Positions 27,590-35,841 of a stretch of 44,910 bases of DNA are shown here, in pieces. A model generated the notes under the pieces. The model made no database searches. It was given only the letters and a program-made list of their open reading frames with translations, and was not told the DNA's origin. The position numbers were made by a program, and so were the translations under genes. Source of the stretch: Bacteroidota bacterium (lineage in GTDB: Bacteria > Bacteroidota > Bacteroidia > JABEUT01); the NCBI GenBank assembly GCA_013288345.1, contig JABDCA010000024.1:1-44910 (forward strand), given 5' to 3'. How positions within the stretch are numbered: the first letter of the stretch is position 1; the number at the start of each line of letters is the position of its first letter.

Positions 27590-28483
27590 TTATATTCTTT
27601 CTGCTATCCTCAATTTCGCACTGCGCGCTCTGCTGTTCGATGCTATTTCCTCTTCATTAGGAGCAAGAGGTTTTTTCGTTACAGGCTCAAAAGGGCGTAA
27701 ATCGTGCCCGTACATATTCTTTTGCGGAATGCCTTCAAAATTTCCGCTACGCATATAGTTCTTCACCAACCTGTCCTCCAATGAATGGTAAGAGATAATA
27801 ACCAAGCGGCCACCCTTCTTTATAACTGTTTCACTATGGCGCAATAGGTCTTTCAGTACTTCTACCTCTTCGTTCAGTTCAATACGTAATGATTGAAACA
27901 CCTGGGCCAAATATTTGTGCGCAGTTTGTGGAGGAGTGCAACCCTTAATAGCTTCTATTAAATCGGCAGTAGTCCGTATATGTTTTGCTGTTCTTGCTTT
28001 CTCAATTTGACGGGCAAGGTTTGCAGCGTTGGTTATTTCGCCATAAACCGAAAACATACTCTGCAGTTTTGCTACTGAATAGGTATTCACAATATCTGCC
28101 GCTGTACGTATTGTCTCGTTGTCCATGCGCATATCAAGCGGGGCATCAAAACGAGTAGCAAAACCACGCTCAGGTGTATCTATTTGGTGAGATGATATAC
28201 CGAGGTCAGCCAAAACGCCATCAACCTGAGTGATGCCTTTCTCGGCTAATTGTTCTTGTATAAAACGAAAATTAGAATGAATAAGCTCTAAACGTGAATC
28301 AGAGCCCATATTTTCAAATGCGTCCTTATCCTGGTCAAATGCTATTAATCTTCCGCCTTTAAGTTTTTCGAGTATTGCGTTGCTGTGTCCTCCTCCTCCG
28401 TATGTAGCGTCGACGTATGTCCCTCCATCTATGATGTTTAATCCTTCGATACTTTCATTCAGCAGTACCGCCCTATGATACAT
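27590..28483 (-). CDS. rsmH: 16S rRNA (cytosine-1402-N4)-methyltransferase RsmH
   Basis: SAM-dependent methyltransferase for C1402 of 16S rRNA in the ribosomal P site (formerly MraW). Motifs: MYHRAVLLNESIEGL at the N-terminus, SAM loop DATYGGGGHSNAIL, ADLGISSHQID, FQSLRIELNEEV and the late ISYHSLEDRLVKN. I chose the ATG at 28483 because homologues begin YHxPVLLNE; an ATG at 28498 in the same frame would add five residues. With this start it overlaps the end of mraZ by 11 nt. Length 297 aa. Confidence 0.95.
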   Translation of the reverse strand: MYHRAVLLNESIEGLNIIDGGTYVDATYGGGGHSNAILEKLKGGRLIAFDQDKDAFENMGSDSRLELIHSNFRFIQEQLAEKGITQVDGVLADLGISSHQIDTPERGFATRFDAPLDMRMDNETIRTAADIVNTYSVAKLQSMFSVYGEITNAANLARQIEKARTAKHIRTTADLIEAIKGCTPPQTAHKYLAQVFQSLRIELNEEVEVLKDLLRHSETVIKKGGRLVIISYHSLEDRLVKNYMRSGNFEGIPQKNMYGHDLRPFEPVTKKPLAPNEEEIASNSRARSAKLRIAERI

Positions 28484-28946
28484 TCCCGTTATTATCATTT
28501 GGTATTTTACCCATTACTTCTTCGGCAAGGGCGGCAAAATCATCAGCGCCCTGCTTCATGTATTTATTGTATTCTTGTTTCGACCATACTTCAATGCGGT
28601 TCGAGAAGCCAAATAACACGGCATCTTTATCGACACCTGCATGCATCATTAGCGACTTAGGCAATAGCAAACGGCCTGAACCATCCAACTCTACTTCCGT
28701 TGCTCCAGCGTTGAACCTTCTCACAAACTCTCTGTCTTTCTGTTTATAGAGATTGAGCTTACTGAAGCTTGCTGTTTCTTTATCCCACTCCTTACGCGGC
28801 CAGATATTAAGCTGCTTATCAAGCCCGCGGTTAACAACAAAATGCTTTTGCTCCTTAGCAGGCAACTGCTTCTTAAAGCCAACAGGAAGCATGAGCCTCC
28901 CCTTGTCATCAAGCTTGCATTCAAATTCGCCTATTAGAGCCGCCAT
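28473..28946 (-). CDS. mraZ: Transcriptional regulator MraZ
   Basis: First gene of the dcw cluster; an AbrB-fold DNA-binding protein that forms ring-shaped oligomers and controls its own operon. Two copies of the SpoVT/AbrB-like motif are visible: GEFECKLDDKGRLMLPVGFK at the start and ATEVELDGSGRLLLPKSLM around residues 80-100, each with the family DxKGR/DGSGR core. Length 157 aa. Its recognition sites lie directly upstream (28987-29011), pointing to autoregulation. Confidence 0.96.
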   Translation of the reverse strand: MAALIGEFECKLDDKGRLMLPVGFKKQLPAKEQKHFVVNRGLDKQLNIWPRKEWDKETASFSKLNLYKQKDREFVRRFNAGATEVELDGSGRLLLPKSLMMHAGVDKDAVLFGFSNRIEVWSKQEYNKYMKQGADDFAALAEEVMGKIPNDNNGNVS

Positions 28947-29249
28947 TTAGGTTGTTTTTATTGAGGTGTAAAAGTAGCGAAAAAATTCCCACCTTTTACC
29001 ACTTTCTCCCACTTTGTTGAAAACTTTAATTAATTGTTAATTTTCCGGCACAAGGAAATATTTTCGAATGCGCCTTTAGGCAGGCGATTCAGAGGAAATA
29101 TTACTGGTAAAACGTTATTAACTTTTTTGTGGGAGAAAATTGAAATTGTGGAAAAGAATCATAAAAATTCCTGAGTCATTGCCCGAAACCCTTAATAGGG
29201 AGTATTTAAGAAATTTTGAAGGGGAAAATGTGGGAGAGATGAGTAGGAA
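28947..29249. other. 303-nt intergenic region: dcw promoter/operator
   Basis: Between the mraZ start and the stop of the GT-C/TPR gene upstream. It holds the three MraZ boxes, a near-consensus -7 box (28969-28976, minus-strand TACTTTTA, one mismatch to TAnnTTTG), and two isolated plus-strand TGGGA motifs (29130-29134, 29231-29235). The frame open on the plus strand here has no coding character; I see no gene. No clear terminator is visible behind the GT-C gene. Confidence 0.65.
28987..29011 (-). promoter_or_regulatory. MraZ operator: three TGGGN5 repeats
   Basis: On the minus strand, in reading order toward mraZ, TGGGA (29007-29011), TGGTA (28997-29001) and TGGGA (28987-28991) are spaced exactly 10 nt apart. 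Tandem TGGGN motifs separated by 5 nt are the established MraZ-binding pattern. The nearest box ends 41 nt before the mraZ ATG, just upstream of the candidate -7 element, a good position for repression. Confidence 0.88.
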
Positions 29250-31292
29250 TTATTTATTCCCTTTGTCCTTATTGCACTTTGCTATTTTGTCTTGTATATC
29301 CTTATTCTCAGGGTCTATTTTTAGCCCCATTTTCAAATAAACAATGGCATTATCATAATCCTTTAAGGCAGTGTAGCACTCAGCTAATGTCAGGTATGCA
29401 TTTATATTTTGCGGGTTCAGTTTTAATGCTTCCTTAAAGAAGCTTATGCCTTCGTTTTTATGTCCGGCATTATATAAAATGGCGCCTTTATCAAACACTA
29501 CTTTATAATCTTTGGGAGAGTACTTTATAGCACTATCAATGCATGCAAGCGCTTTATCGTAATTAGTTAACCCGTTGTTATAACAATCGGCCAGGTTCAT
29601 ATACGCCTCACCATAACCCGGTTTAATTTGTATTGCTTTGTTAAGCAATTTCATTGCTCCGGAGAAATTATTTTTGGCAATCAGCATTTCTGCGGCATGG
29701 TTTAAATATTCAGGAGTCTGCGGAATATACTTTACCCTATATAAGTAATAGTCCTCACCAATTACAGAATTTTCAAAGGTTTCTATTTGCGTCCAACCCA
29801 TTGCCCTATAATCCTTGAAAGGATATGTCAATACAAGGACCAAATCAGTTTTCTTTTCATTTAATACCTTACTTACTTCACTCAGCAAATCTTGTTCACT
29901 AAAGTTGATAAAAGGGCCCCAGTTCTGATCGGGCAAGATGAATTTACCCCATTTTTCAGGACGCATATAATACATGTCGTGGTCGAGTATACCTGCAACA
30001 CCCGATGCCATAAAATCACCATCACCAAGTAAAGGCAGGCTATCCAGTCCGTTTTTATGGATGTATTGCGCCACAGGAATATTATTTGAGAAAGTGTATT
30101 TAACATCGAGTGTATTGGCACAACAGGAAGCCACAACCTGCACAATTAATATCAGTATTACAAAACAACGGCTTACTATTCCGCTTATCTTATCCTTAAT
30201 TACGGAACTATCGCTACAATAAAGCCAGTAACAAAGAACAAATAACAGGAATAGATGCCCATGATGCCTTATATAGCCATAGTATTTAACGTAAATAAAT
30301 AAAGCCTCGCCTATAGTGCCAATACAAAACAAGAGCAGTATTTTTTTATTATTCCTGAATAACATAACCGCCAATGAAAGGATGACCAGGCTAAGTATTG
30401 CTTCAATAAAAGAGTGATGAGGGAAATGATCTAAGGTATTGGTGCTCCAGAAATGAGAATTGAGTAAAGGCATTGGAAAGTATGTAGTAAATACGGTAGA
30501 TAATACATACATAATATGATGTGCATCCGGCTTGAATGTCCACGTAGAAAATGCTGAATCAGCAGGAGGAAAAGCAGTAAGTGCAGCAACTATAATTCCT
30601 GCCAGAATAATAAAAGTAGGCAAAATGAATCGCTTACCGTTGGCTTTATTTGCTTCCCAACTATTCCATACTATATAGATGAAAAACGGCACACCTATTA
30701 TTATGGCAAACACATTGGTTTGAAAAAGCAGGAAGAACAATACGGACAAGAGGCCTAAATATTTACCTCGATACTTAGTATATATACCCGCACATAAAAA
30801 GAGGAAGACTAATTCTACCGAATAGTTCCTGCTAATTATTGAATACTCATAGCTGAAGAAATATCCTGCACAAAATAATATGTTTTGCCATAAGCCAAAG
30901 GTGGAAAAGAAACAAAAAACAAAAACGGCACATGCTGCAATAAATACATGCACAACCTGCATTGAGAAGTAGTTGACCGTGAACTTTTGCAGAAAGAACA
31001 AAATAAGGAACCACATTTGCGGGTGACCCTCATATCGGGTATTATAAAGAAGCTCACTAAAGGAATGGCTGCACCTGACTATCTCCCATGCATGAACCTC
31101 ATCGCCCCACAATTCATGATAGTGAACCAGAATAAACTCAATTAAAAAGAAAACCATAGAAACAAGCAATGCCTGAACCATTTTACTGTTCCGGAGAAAA
31201 CCACTTGTTTCTTTTACTTCACTCTGCATCACCTGCTGCTTCTTATTATAGGACAAAGTTACGCTTATCTCATTATTTAAGTTTTCCTGCAT
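29250..31292 (-). CDS. GT-C-like membrane protein with C-terminal TPR repeats
   Basis: After a short charged N-terminus, about ten hydrophobic segments fill residues 35-370. The first loop reads ELWGDEVHAWEIVR and later EGHPQMWFL, the Asp-Glu and HP pattern of GT-C glycosyltransferases (GT39/GT83-like), which use lipid-linked sugars at the outer face of the membrane. An extracytoplasmic domain follows, then about four TPR repeats in the last 150 residues (for example YGEAYMNLADCYNNGLTNYD). I set the start at 31292 because the longer frame overlaps the divergent acyltransferase gene and its promoter; an ATG at 31229 is also possible. Length about 680 aa. Substrate unknown; possibly linked to the lipid genes across the divergent promoter. 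Confidence 0.75.
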   Translation of the reverse strand: MQENLNNEISVTLSYNKKQQVMQSEVKETSGFLRNSKMVQALLVSMVFFLIEFILVHYHELWGDEVHAWEIVRCSHSFSELLYNTRYEGHPQMWFLILFFLQKFTVNYFSMQVVHVFIAACAVFVFCFFSTFGLWQNILFCAGYFFSYEYSIISRNYSVELVFLFLCAGIYTKYRGKYLGLLSVLFFLLFQTNVFAIIIGVPFFIYIVWNSWEANKANGKRFILPTFIILAGIIVAALTAFPPADSAFSTWTFKPDAHHIMYVLSTVFTTYFPMPLLNSHFWSTNTLDHFPHHSFIEAILSLVILSLAVMLFRNNKKILLLFCIGTIGEALFIYVKYYGYIRHHGHLFLLFVLCYWLYCSDSSVIKDKISGIVSRCFVILILIVQVVASCCANTLDVKYTFSNNIPVAQYIHKNGLDSLPLLGDGDFMASGVAGILDHDMYYMRPEKWGKFILPDQNWGPFINFSEQDLLSEVSKVLNEKKTDLVLVLTYPFKDYRAMGWTQIETFENSVIGEDYYLYRVKYIPQTPEYLNHAAEMLIAKNNFSGAMKLLNKAIQIKPGYGEAYMNLADCYNNGLTNYDKALACIDSAIKYSPKDYKVVFDKGAILYNAGHKNEGISFFKEALKLNPQNINAYLTLAECYTALKDYDNAIVYLKMGLKIDPENKDIQDKIAKCNKDKGNK

Positions 31293-31307
31293 CTCCCAAT
31301 CAATTAT

Positions 31308-31315
31308 TATATTTG
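31308..31315 (+). promoter_or_regulatory. -7 promoter box for the lipid acyltransferase operon
   Basis: TATATTTG matches TAnnTTTG, 43 nt before the GTG start at 31351. A -33 TTTG is not evident. It lies in the gap between divergent genes. Confidence 0.45.
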
Positions 31316-31350
31316 TTACGATTGTAGTAAACAAAATAAGGCTTATACTA

Positions 31351-32208
31351 GTGGATAAGTTAGAGGTAAATATAGAAGAACTATTGCGCACCAAAGCACC
31401 CGGCGCATACAAATTCATTCCCCGGTTCCTAATTAAGTATGTAGAAAGGATTGTTCATGCCAAGCAAATAAATTATTTTTTAGATAACCATAGGGAAACC
31501 AAGGGAGTTGAATTCGTAAATGCAGCCCTTGCCTATATGGGTGCCAATGTATTAGTTGAAGGAATTGAAAACATCCCTAAAGAGGGAGGCTATATTTTCG
31601 CAGGCAACCATCCCCTGGGTGGGCTTGATGGACTTGCAGTTATCAGCTCAATAGCAAAAGTACGTACCGATATTAAGTTTTTTGTAAACGAGCTTTTGCT
31701 GACCTTAAAAAATCTCGATAATATTCTTGTACCGGTAAATATAAATGGTAATAGTAGCAGGCAAATGCTTGAGTTGGTAGAAAAAATATACAGTTCTGAT
31801 TATGCCATTCCTATTTTTCCTGCGGGCTTGGTTTCACGCAGACAGCCGGATGGAAGTATAAAGGACCTGCGCTGGAAAAAGAGCTTTATTACCCAGGCCA
31901 AGCATTTTAAAAAAGATATAATACCTATTTGGGTAGAAGGGAAAAATTCGAATTTCTTTTATCGTTTTGCTCAATGGCGGAAAAGGATAGGCATAAAGCC
32001 CAATATCGAAATGTTCTTCCTTCCGGATGAGATGTTTGGCCAGAAAGACAAGCGCCTGGTGGTGCATTTTGGAAAACCCGTTTCTTTCACTACCTTTATG
32101 GAATGGCAAAACGATGCAAAAATGGCAATCATGTTCCAGGATGAACTTTATCGTAAAAAAGAAAATATTGTAAGGGAGCCTTTATTTACCGCTCCTATTA
32201 AAATGTGA
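31351..32208 (+). CDS. PlsC-like acyltransferase (GlsA/OlsA-type candidate)
   Basis: Lysophospholipid acyltransferase-family protein. The acyltransferase motif is NHPLGGLDG with His87 and Asp93, that is H-x5-D instead of the textbook H-x4-D; later FPAG (IFPAGLVSR) corresponds to the glycerol-phosphate-type substrate motif. No N-terminal membrane helix is obvious. The next gene encodes an OlsB/GlsB-like N-acyltransferase. The same pairing of O- and N-acyltransferases makes glycine lipids in Bacteroides (GlsA with GlsB) and ornithine lipids in proteobacteria (OlsA with OlsB). I infer an O-acylation of a monoacylated amino acid; ordinary phosphatidate synthesis is the alternative. Start is GTG; 285 aa. 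Confidence 0.8.
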   Translation: MDKLEVNIEELLRTKAPGAYKFIPRFLIKYVERIVHAKQINYFLDNHRETKGVEFVNAALAYMGANVLVEGIENIPKEGGYIFAGNHPLGGLDGLAVISSIAKVRTDIKFFVNELLLTLKNLDNILVPVNINGNSSRQMLELVEKIYSSDYAIPIFPAGLVSRRQPDGSIKDLRWKKSFITQAKHFKKDIIPIWVEGKNSNFFYRFAQWRKRIGIKPNIEMFFLPDEMFGQKDKRLVVHFGKPVSFTTFMEWQNDAKMAIMFQDELYRKKENIVREPLFTAPIKM

Positions 32209-32228
32209 CACGCTAAAAATATACTGTT

Positions 32229-33179
32229 ATGCAACCTATAATCCCACCTATTCCAGTTGATGTACTGGCATCTGAGCTTACCCGCGACAAGTTTGTGCGC
32301 AATACCAATTATGGCAAGAACGAAATATATATTGTAACGCATCATAATGCTCCTAATGCAGTAAGAGAAATTGGCCGGTTGCGCGAACTAACATTCCGCT
32401 ATGCAGGTGGAGGAACAGGCAAGGCACTCGACCTTGATGAGTTCGACACCAACGAAAAGCCTTATAAGCAACTTATTGTTTGGAGCCCTGATGATAAAGC
32501 CATTGTAGGTTCATACCGATTTATCTGCTGCAAAGATGCTCCTGTAAAAAATGATATTATTCAATTAGCAACGGTGGAGTTATTCGAATTCAGCAATAAA
32601 TTTTTGAAAGACTACTACCCTACTACCATTGAATTAGGCAGGTCTTTCGTACAGCCTGACTACCAACCCTCATCGGCTAACCGCAAAGGATTATTCTCTT
32701 TAGATAATTTATGGGATGGCCTTGGTGCACTGGTTGTAGATTACCCGAATATGAAATATTTTTTCGGTAAAGTAACTATGTACCGCGATTTTAATGTTCG
32801 TGCCAGGGATATGATATTGTATTTTATGCAATATTATTTCCCTAATAAAGATAATCTGGTTGTACCTATTGATGCATTGCCACTTAACCACGATATGCGC
32901 AGGTTTGCAGCCAAGCTAAAAGGCAAAGATTATAAGGAAGGGCATGCCATACTTAACCAGGCAGTAAGAGCATTGGGAGAAAATATACCTCCATTAGTAA
33001 ACTCCTACATGAACCTTTCATCGACCATGAAAACCTTTGGCACCTGCCTTAACCCCGAATTTGGTGGTGTAGAAGAAACAGGAATATTAGTAACCATACC
33101 CGATATATACCCAAGTAAAAAAGAAAGGCATATCGATTCGTACCTGAAGCAGAAAGAAAAATACAAAATGCACTCCTGA
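32229..33179 (+). CDS. GNAT-fold N-acyltransferase (OlsB/GlsB-type)
   Basis: Resembles the hemolysin-like acetyltransferase group that includes OlsB and GlsB, which transfer a 3-hydroxy fatty acid from acyl-ACP to the alpha-amino group of ornithine or glycine. Visible: REIGRLRELTFRYAGGGTG at about 44-62, the LIVWSPDDKAIVGSYRF strand pair, and ATIELGRSFVQPDYQ-like core (TTIELGRSFV, about 135-150). Length 316 aa. It lies 20 nt behind the PlsC-like gene and 13 nt before the hydroxylase gene, all on one strand, so they very likely form one operon. Which amino acid is acylated cannot be told from sequence. Confidence 0.82.
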   Translation: MQPIIPPIPVDVLASELTRDKFVRNTNYGKNEIYIVTHHNAPNAVREIGRLRELTFRYAGGGTGKALDLDEFDTNEKPYKQLIVWSPDDKAIVGSYRFICCKDAPVKNDIIQLATVELFEFSNKFLKDYYPTTIELGRSFVQPDYQPSSANRKGLFSLDNLWDGLGALVVDYPNMKYFFGKVTMYRDFNVRARDMILYFMQYYFPNKDNLVVPIDALPLNHDMRRFAAKLKGKDYKEGHAILNQAVRALGENIPPLVNSYMNLSSTMKTFGTCLNPEFGGVEETGILVTIPDIYPSKKERHIDSYLKQKEKYKMHS

Positions 33180-33192
33180 TAATAATAATGGA

Positions 33193-33951
33193 ATGAGTGA
33201 GGCATTATGGTATGGCACTTCTAAACAAGATTACAGCAATAACAATACACGCTACTATAATGTAAGCGATTATTCGTGGGCTAGTGATATTGAAAAAAAC
33301 TGGCCGATTATAAAAGAAGAAGTACAAAACTTTATTGCAGAAAAGGATAACGTTTTTGTATCAAATGCTATAGCCTATAAAGGAATAACATCGGCAAAGG
33401 GTTGGAGTTCCTTATCATCTATGTTCTGGGGCTTGTATTCAAATAATGAGCCTGCACAAAAATGCCCAACTTTATTCAATATGCTTTATAAGGTTCCGGG
33501 AATTGTCTCCATATCATTCAGCCGGCTTGAACCGCAAACTAAAATAAACGAACACCACGGAGAAACTAACGCCATTATTCGCTGCCACATGGGCATTGAG
33601 GTTCCGGCAGGCTTACCGCTATGCGGAATGAAGGTAGCCGGAGAAGAAAAATGCTGGGAAGAAGGTAAATGGCTGTTTTTTAATGATGCCCAAAATCATT
33701 TTGCCTGGAACAATACAGATAAAAGACGTATCATACTTATTGTAGATGTAATACGCCCTGAGTTTATAAACCGGAAAAATGCTATTTGTGCAAGGGTACT
33801 TACTGAATATGCAATGGGCCAGAGAGAAAACAAATACAGTTCTGTAAAAAACTTACCTGAAGGAGTAAAAAAACTATTGGTGATGATTGCTATACCTATA
33901 GTATATGTAATAAGGCCCGTATCTAATCTTTTGAAAGGTAATGCCAACTAA
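33193..33951 (+). CDS. Membrane-associated Asp/Asn beta-hydroxylase-family oxygenase
   Basis: Fe(II)/2-oxoglutarate-dependent oxygenase of the aspartyl/asparaginyl hydroxylase family (LpxO/OlsC/OlsD relatives). The iron site is given by His122 in HHGETN and His169 in NHFAWNN, with the 2-oxoglutarate-binding Arg at 178/179; the RCHMGIEVP strand lies between. Near the C-terminus KLLVMIAIPIVYVI is a hydrophobic stretch that could sit in the membrane, as in lipid hydroxylases. As third gene behind two acyltransferases, a role in hydroxylating an acyl chain of an amino-acid lipid is a reasonable inference. 252 aa. Its end lies 2 nt from the convergent methyltransferase gene with no terminator between. 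Confidence 0.82.
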   Translation: MSEALWYGTSKQDYSNNNTRYYNVSDYSWASDIEKNWPIIKEEVQNFIAEKDNVFVSNAIAYKGITSAKGWSSLSSMFWGLYSNNEPAQKCPTLFNMLYKVPGIVSISFSRLEPQTKINEHHGETNAIIRCHMGIEVPAGLPLCGMKVAGEEKCWEEGKWLFFNDAQNHFAWNNTDKRRIILIVDVIRPEFINRKNAICARVLTEYAMGQRENKYSSVKNLPEGVKKLLVMIAIPIVYVIRPVSNLLKGNAN

Positions 33952-33953
33952 GG

Positions 33954-34754
33954 TTACCCTCTTTTTCTGAAAACAAACAGCTTAAAAGGAAATTTCCCAT
34001 CAGCCATTGACTTATACGTATTGGAATCGGTGGTAACCATAAAATCTTTTGCTATTGAAACCGGCATCCAAAAAGGTTTTTTATTTAAGTCTAACAGTAT
34101 CTCTTGCCTTGCACTAAGAACTGATTCAGTAATATCTCTTTCTGATATCTTGGCCATACCGGCATTTATTAGCGCATCTGCAAATGACTTAAAATCACTC
34201 TCTACCAAAAGGTCTCCATATGCAAAGTAGCCGCCCGGTTTTAATAAACGAATCACTTCATTACAAAACTTAGTATCGCGGGCAGGATATCCATGAGATG
34301 ATTCGAGGTTTACAATCACATCAAATGATTCATTTTCGAATTCCATATCCTCAGCATCCATTCTGAAGAATTTCAGGTTTGGAAAATCGTATAATTTTTT
34401 ACACCTGACAATATTCTTATCTGAAAGATCTATTCCTGTTACGATATCAGGCTTATAATAATTCACTAAAAAATATCCCCCACTTCCGAACCCACAGCCA
34501 GCCTCCAATACATTTTTACCATTAACATCAACGCCTTTAAGCAATTCATTATACATCTGAAAATGAAACCTATATGGTTCATCTTTATCAAGCAATGCTA
34601 ATTTTTCAGTTGAGGTGCAACCCAGGTTCATAAAACGCACCTTACTATTATGTTTAACTATAATATTGGCATACCGGTTATAAACAAACCTTCTGAGCTT
34701 TTTCTTTAACACAGGGGGAACCATCGAAACTATTTTGGTAAGAATTCCCGCCAT
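33954..34754 (-). CDS. Class I SAM-dependent methyltransferase (lipid-type)
   Basis: SAM motif I is VLEAGCGFGSGG at about 82-93, followed by TGIDLS (acidic loop), FRMDAEDMEFENESFDVIVNLES (motifs II/III) and RLLKPGGYFAYGD. The N-terminal part (FMNLGCTSTE, FHFQMYNELL) resembles methyltransferases of mycobacterial lipid and other polyketide-lipid pathways. Length 266 aa. Its start overlaps the sulfotransferase stop by 1 nt, so the two are co-expressed. A lipid or sugar-lipid substrate is an inference from family look and neighbours. Confidence 0.8.
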   Translation of the reverse strand: MAGILTKIVSMVPPVLKKKLRRFVYNRYANIIVKHNSKVRFMNLGCTSTEKLALLDKDEPYRFHFQMYNELLKGVDVNGKNVLEAGCGFGSGGYFLVNYYKPDIVTGIDLSDKNIVRCKKLYDFPNLKFFRMDAEDMEFENESFDVIVNLESSHGYPARDTKFCNEVIRLLKPGGYFAYGDLLVESDFKSFADALINAGMAKISERDITESVLSARQEILLDLNKKPFWMPVSIAKDFMVTTDSNTYKSMADGKFPFKLFVFRKRG

Positions 34755-35824
34755 TATTTCTTGTTTTTCTTTTTATTCTTACCCCGCAACATTTCTAATA
34801 TTGGAATAATTACATTTTTATGGGTATTTATTAATCGCCTGTACTTAAGTATGCCAAAGTATTTAACCACATAATAATATGTCCATTTTATTTTAAGCAT
34901 CCGTAATGGGCTAATGCTGATCTTCTTTATTTCGGCGCTTTGTTCATAGCCATACTTTTTCTCTGCATAGCTTCCGGCAATAGCTTCAGCAATGGCAACA
35001 TCTTCGGCGGTTAATTCTTTTTTCCATTTATCTATCATTGCCTTGTCAATAGATTTGAATAAGGCTTCATGAAATCTCATAAAACTATTGTCGTCAGTAT
35101 ACTCTTTAAATTTTGGAAACACTTTTTGGTCATGCTTTTCAATCATCTCTTTATTGAACGAAACACCCAAAAAGCTGCATATATTTTTCATTACCATTTC
35201 TGTATCAGTAACTAACGACTCATATTTTAGCGTGAACCATTTTTGCGGGGCCTTGTTCTTTGCCTCTTCAATAAGCTGGTTTACCCGCACCCACCTGTAA
35301 GCCATATCAGCAGTATCGAGGTTCAATATCCAACTGATTTTTTTATGGCTGGCTATATTGGCCCTATAATCGCGTACTATATGTATGAACTTTGCATCAG
35401 GAAATAGTTTAACCAGTTCGGGAATAAAAAAACAGTATAGCGGGTTTTTGTCTATGAATACGTTTACATCTGTCTTAGTCAGGTCAAACTGCATATAAAT
35501 AAACTTGGCAACCAATTGATACGTCAGGACTTCTTTTACATCTGTTAAAGAAGCAATGAGTTTTTCTTTATCAATGTTCCAATAGTTCTGAATAAACTGT
35601 TCTTCAAATAGTTCGTCACAAAACAAGCGGATATCCTTATCGCTCCACTTCACCTTTTTACCATATCTCAAATATTGCTTGAGAATAAAGCGAGACTCGG
35701 GTGGAGCAATTATATGAGGATGTGCATTAAGCATTACCTGTAATAAGGTGGTACCCGAGCGCTCCTTCCCGATTATGAAATTTAAAGGAGTCTTATTTAT
35801 TCTGTCAATGTTCTCTTGGGTCAT
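34754..35824 (-). CDS. PAPS-dependent sulfotransferase
   Basis: Transfers sulfate from 3'-phosphoadenosine 5'-phosphosulfate to a hydroxyl or amine. The 5'-phosphosulfate loop is GKERSGTTLLQ at about 19-29 and the 3'-phosphate motif HIVRDYRANIASH lies near residue 150. A basic, lysine-rich C-terminus ends the protein (356 aa). Sequence type is that of the broad Sulfotransfer_3 group, which includes enzymes for lipids and carbohydrates. No cysteate or capnine pathway gene is nearby, so this does not look like the classic sulfonolipid route. Forms a pair with the downstream methyltransferase. Confidence 0.85.
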   Translation of the reverse strand: MTQENIDRINKTPLNFIIGKERSGTTLLQVMLNAHPHIIAPPESRFILKQYLRYGKKVKWSDKDIRLFCDELFEEQFIQNYWNIDKEKLIASLTDVKEVLTYQLVAKFIYMQFDLTKTDVNVFIDKNPLYCFFIPELVKLFPDAKFIHIVRDYRANIASHKKISWILNLDTADMAYRWVRVNQLIEEAKNKAPQKWFTLKYESLVTDTEMVMKNICSFLGVSFNKEMIEKHDQKVFPKFKEYTDDNSFMRFHEALFKSIDKAMIDKWKKELTAEDVAIAEAIAGSYAEKKYGYEQSAEIKKISISPLRMLKIKWTYYYVVKYFGILKYRRLINTHKNVIIPILEMLRGKNKKKNKK

Positions 35825-35841
35825 AATTGTAATGCGTATTA

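Noticed and set aside
13558-28946. Missing murF and ddl in the dcw cluster as a sign of deletion
   Set aside because: This gene order without murF and ddl is usual for the phylum, and all gene junctions are tight.
29185-29205. Terminator for the GT-C/TPR gene (CCCT/AGGG hairpin)
   Set aside because: The stem is only 4 bp and lacks a proper T run on the minus strand.
29140-29340. Plus-strand frame upstream of the dcw cluster
   Set aside because: It runs antisense into the TPR coding region and has no coding character of its own; the area is explained as operator and promoter.
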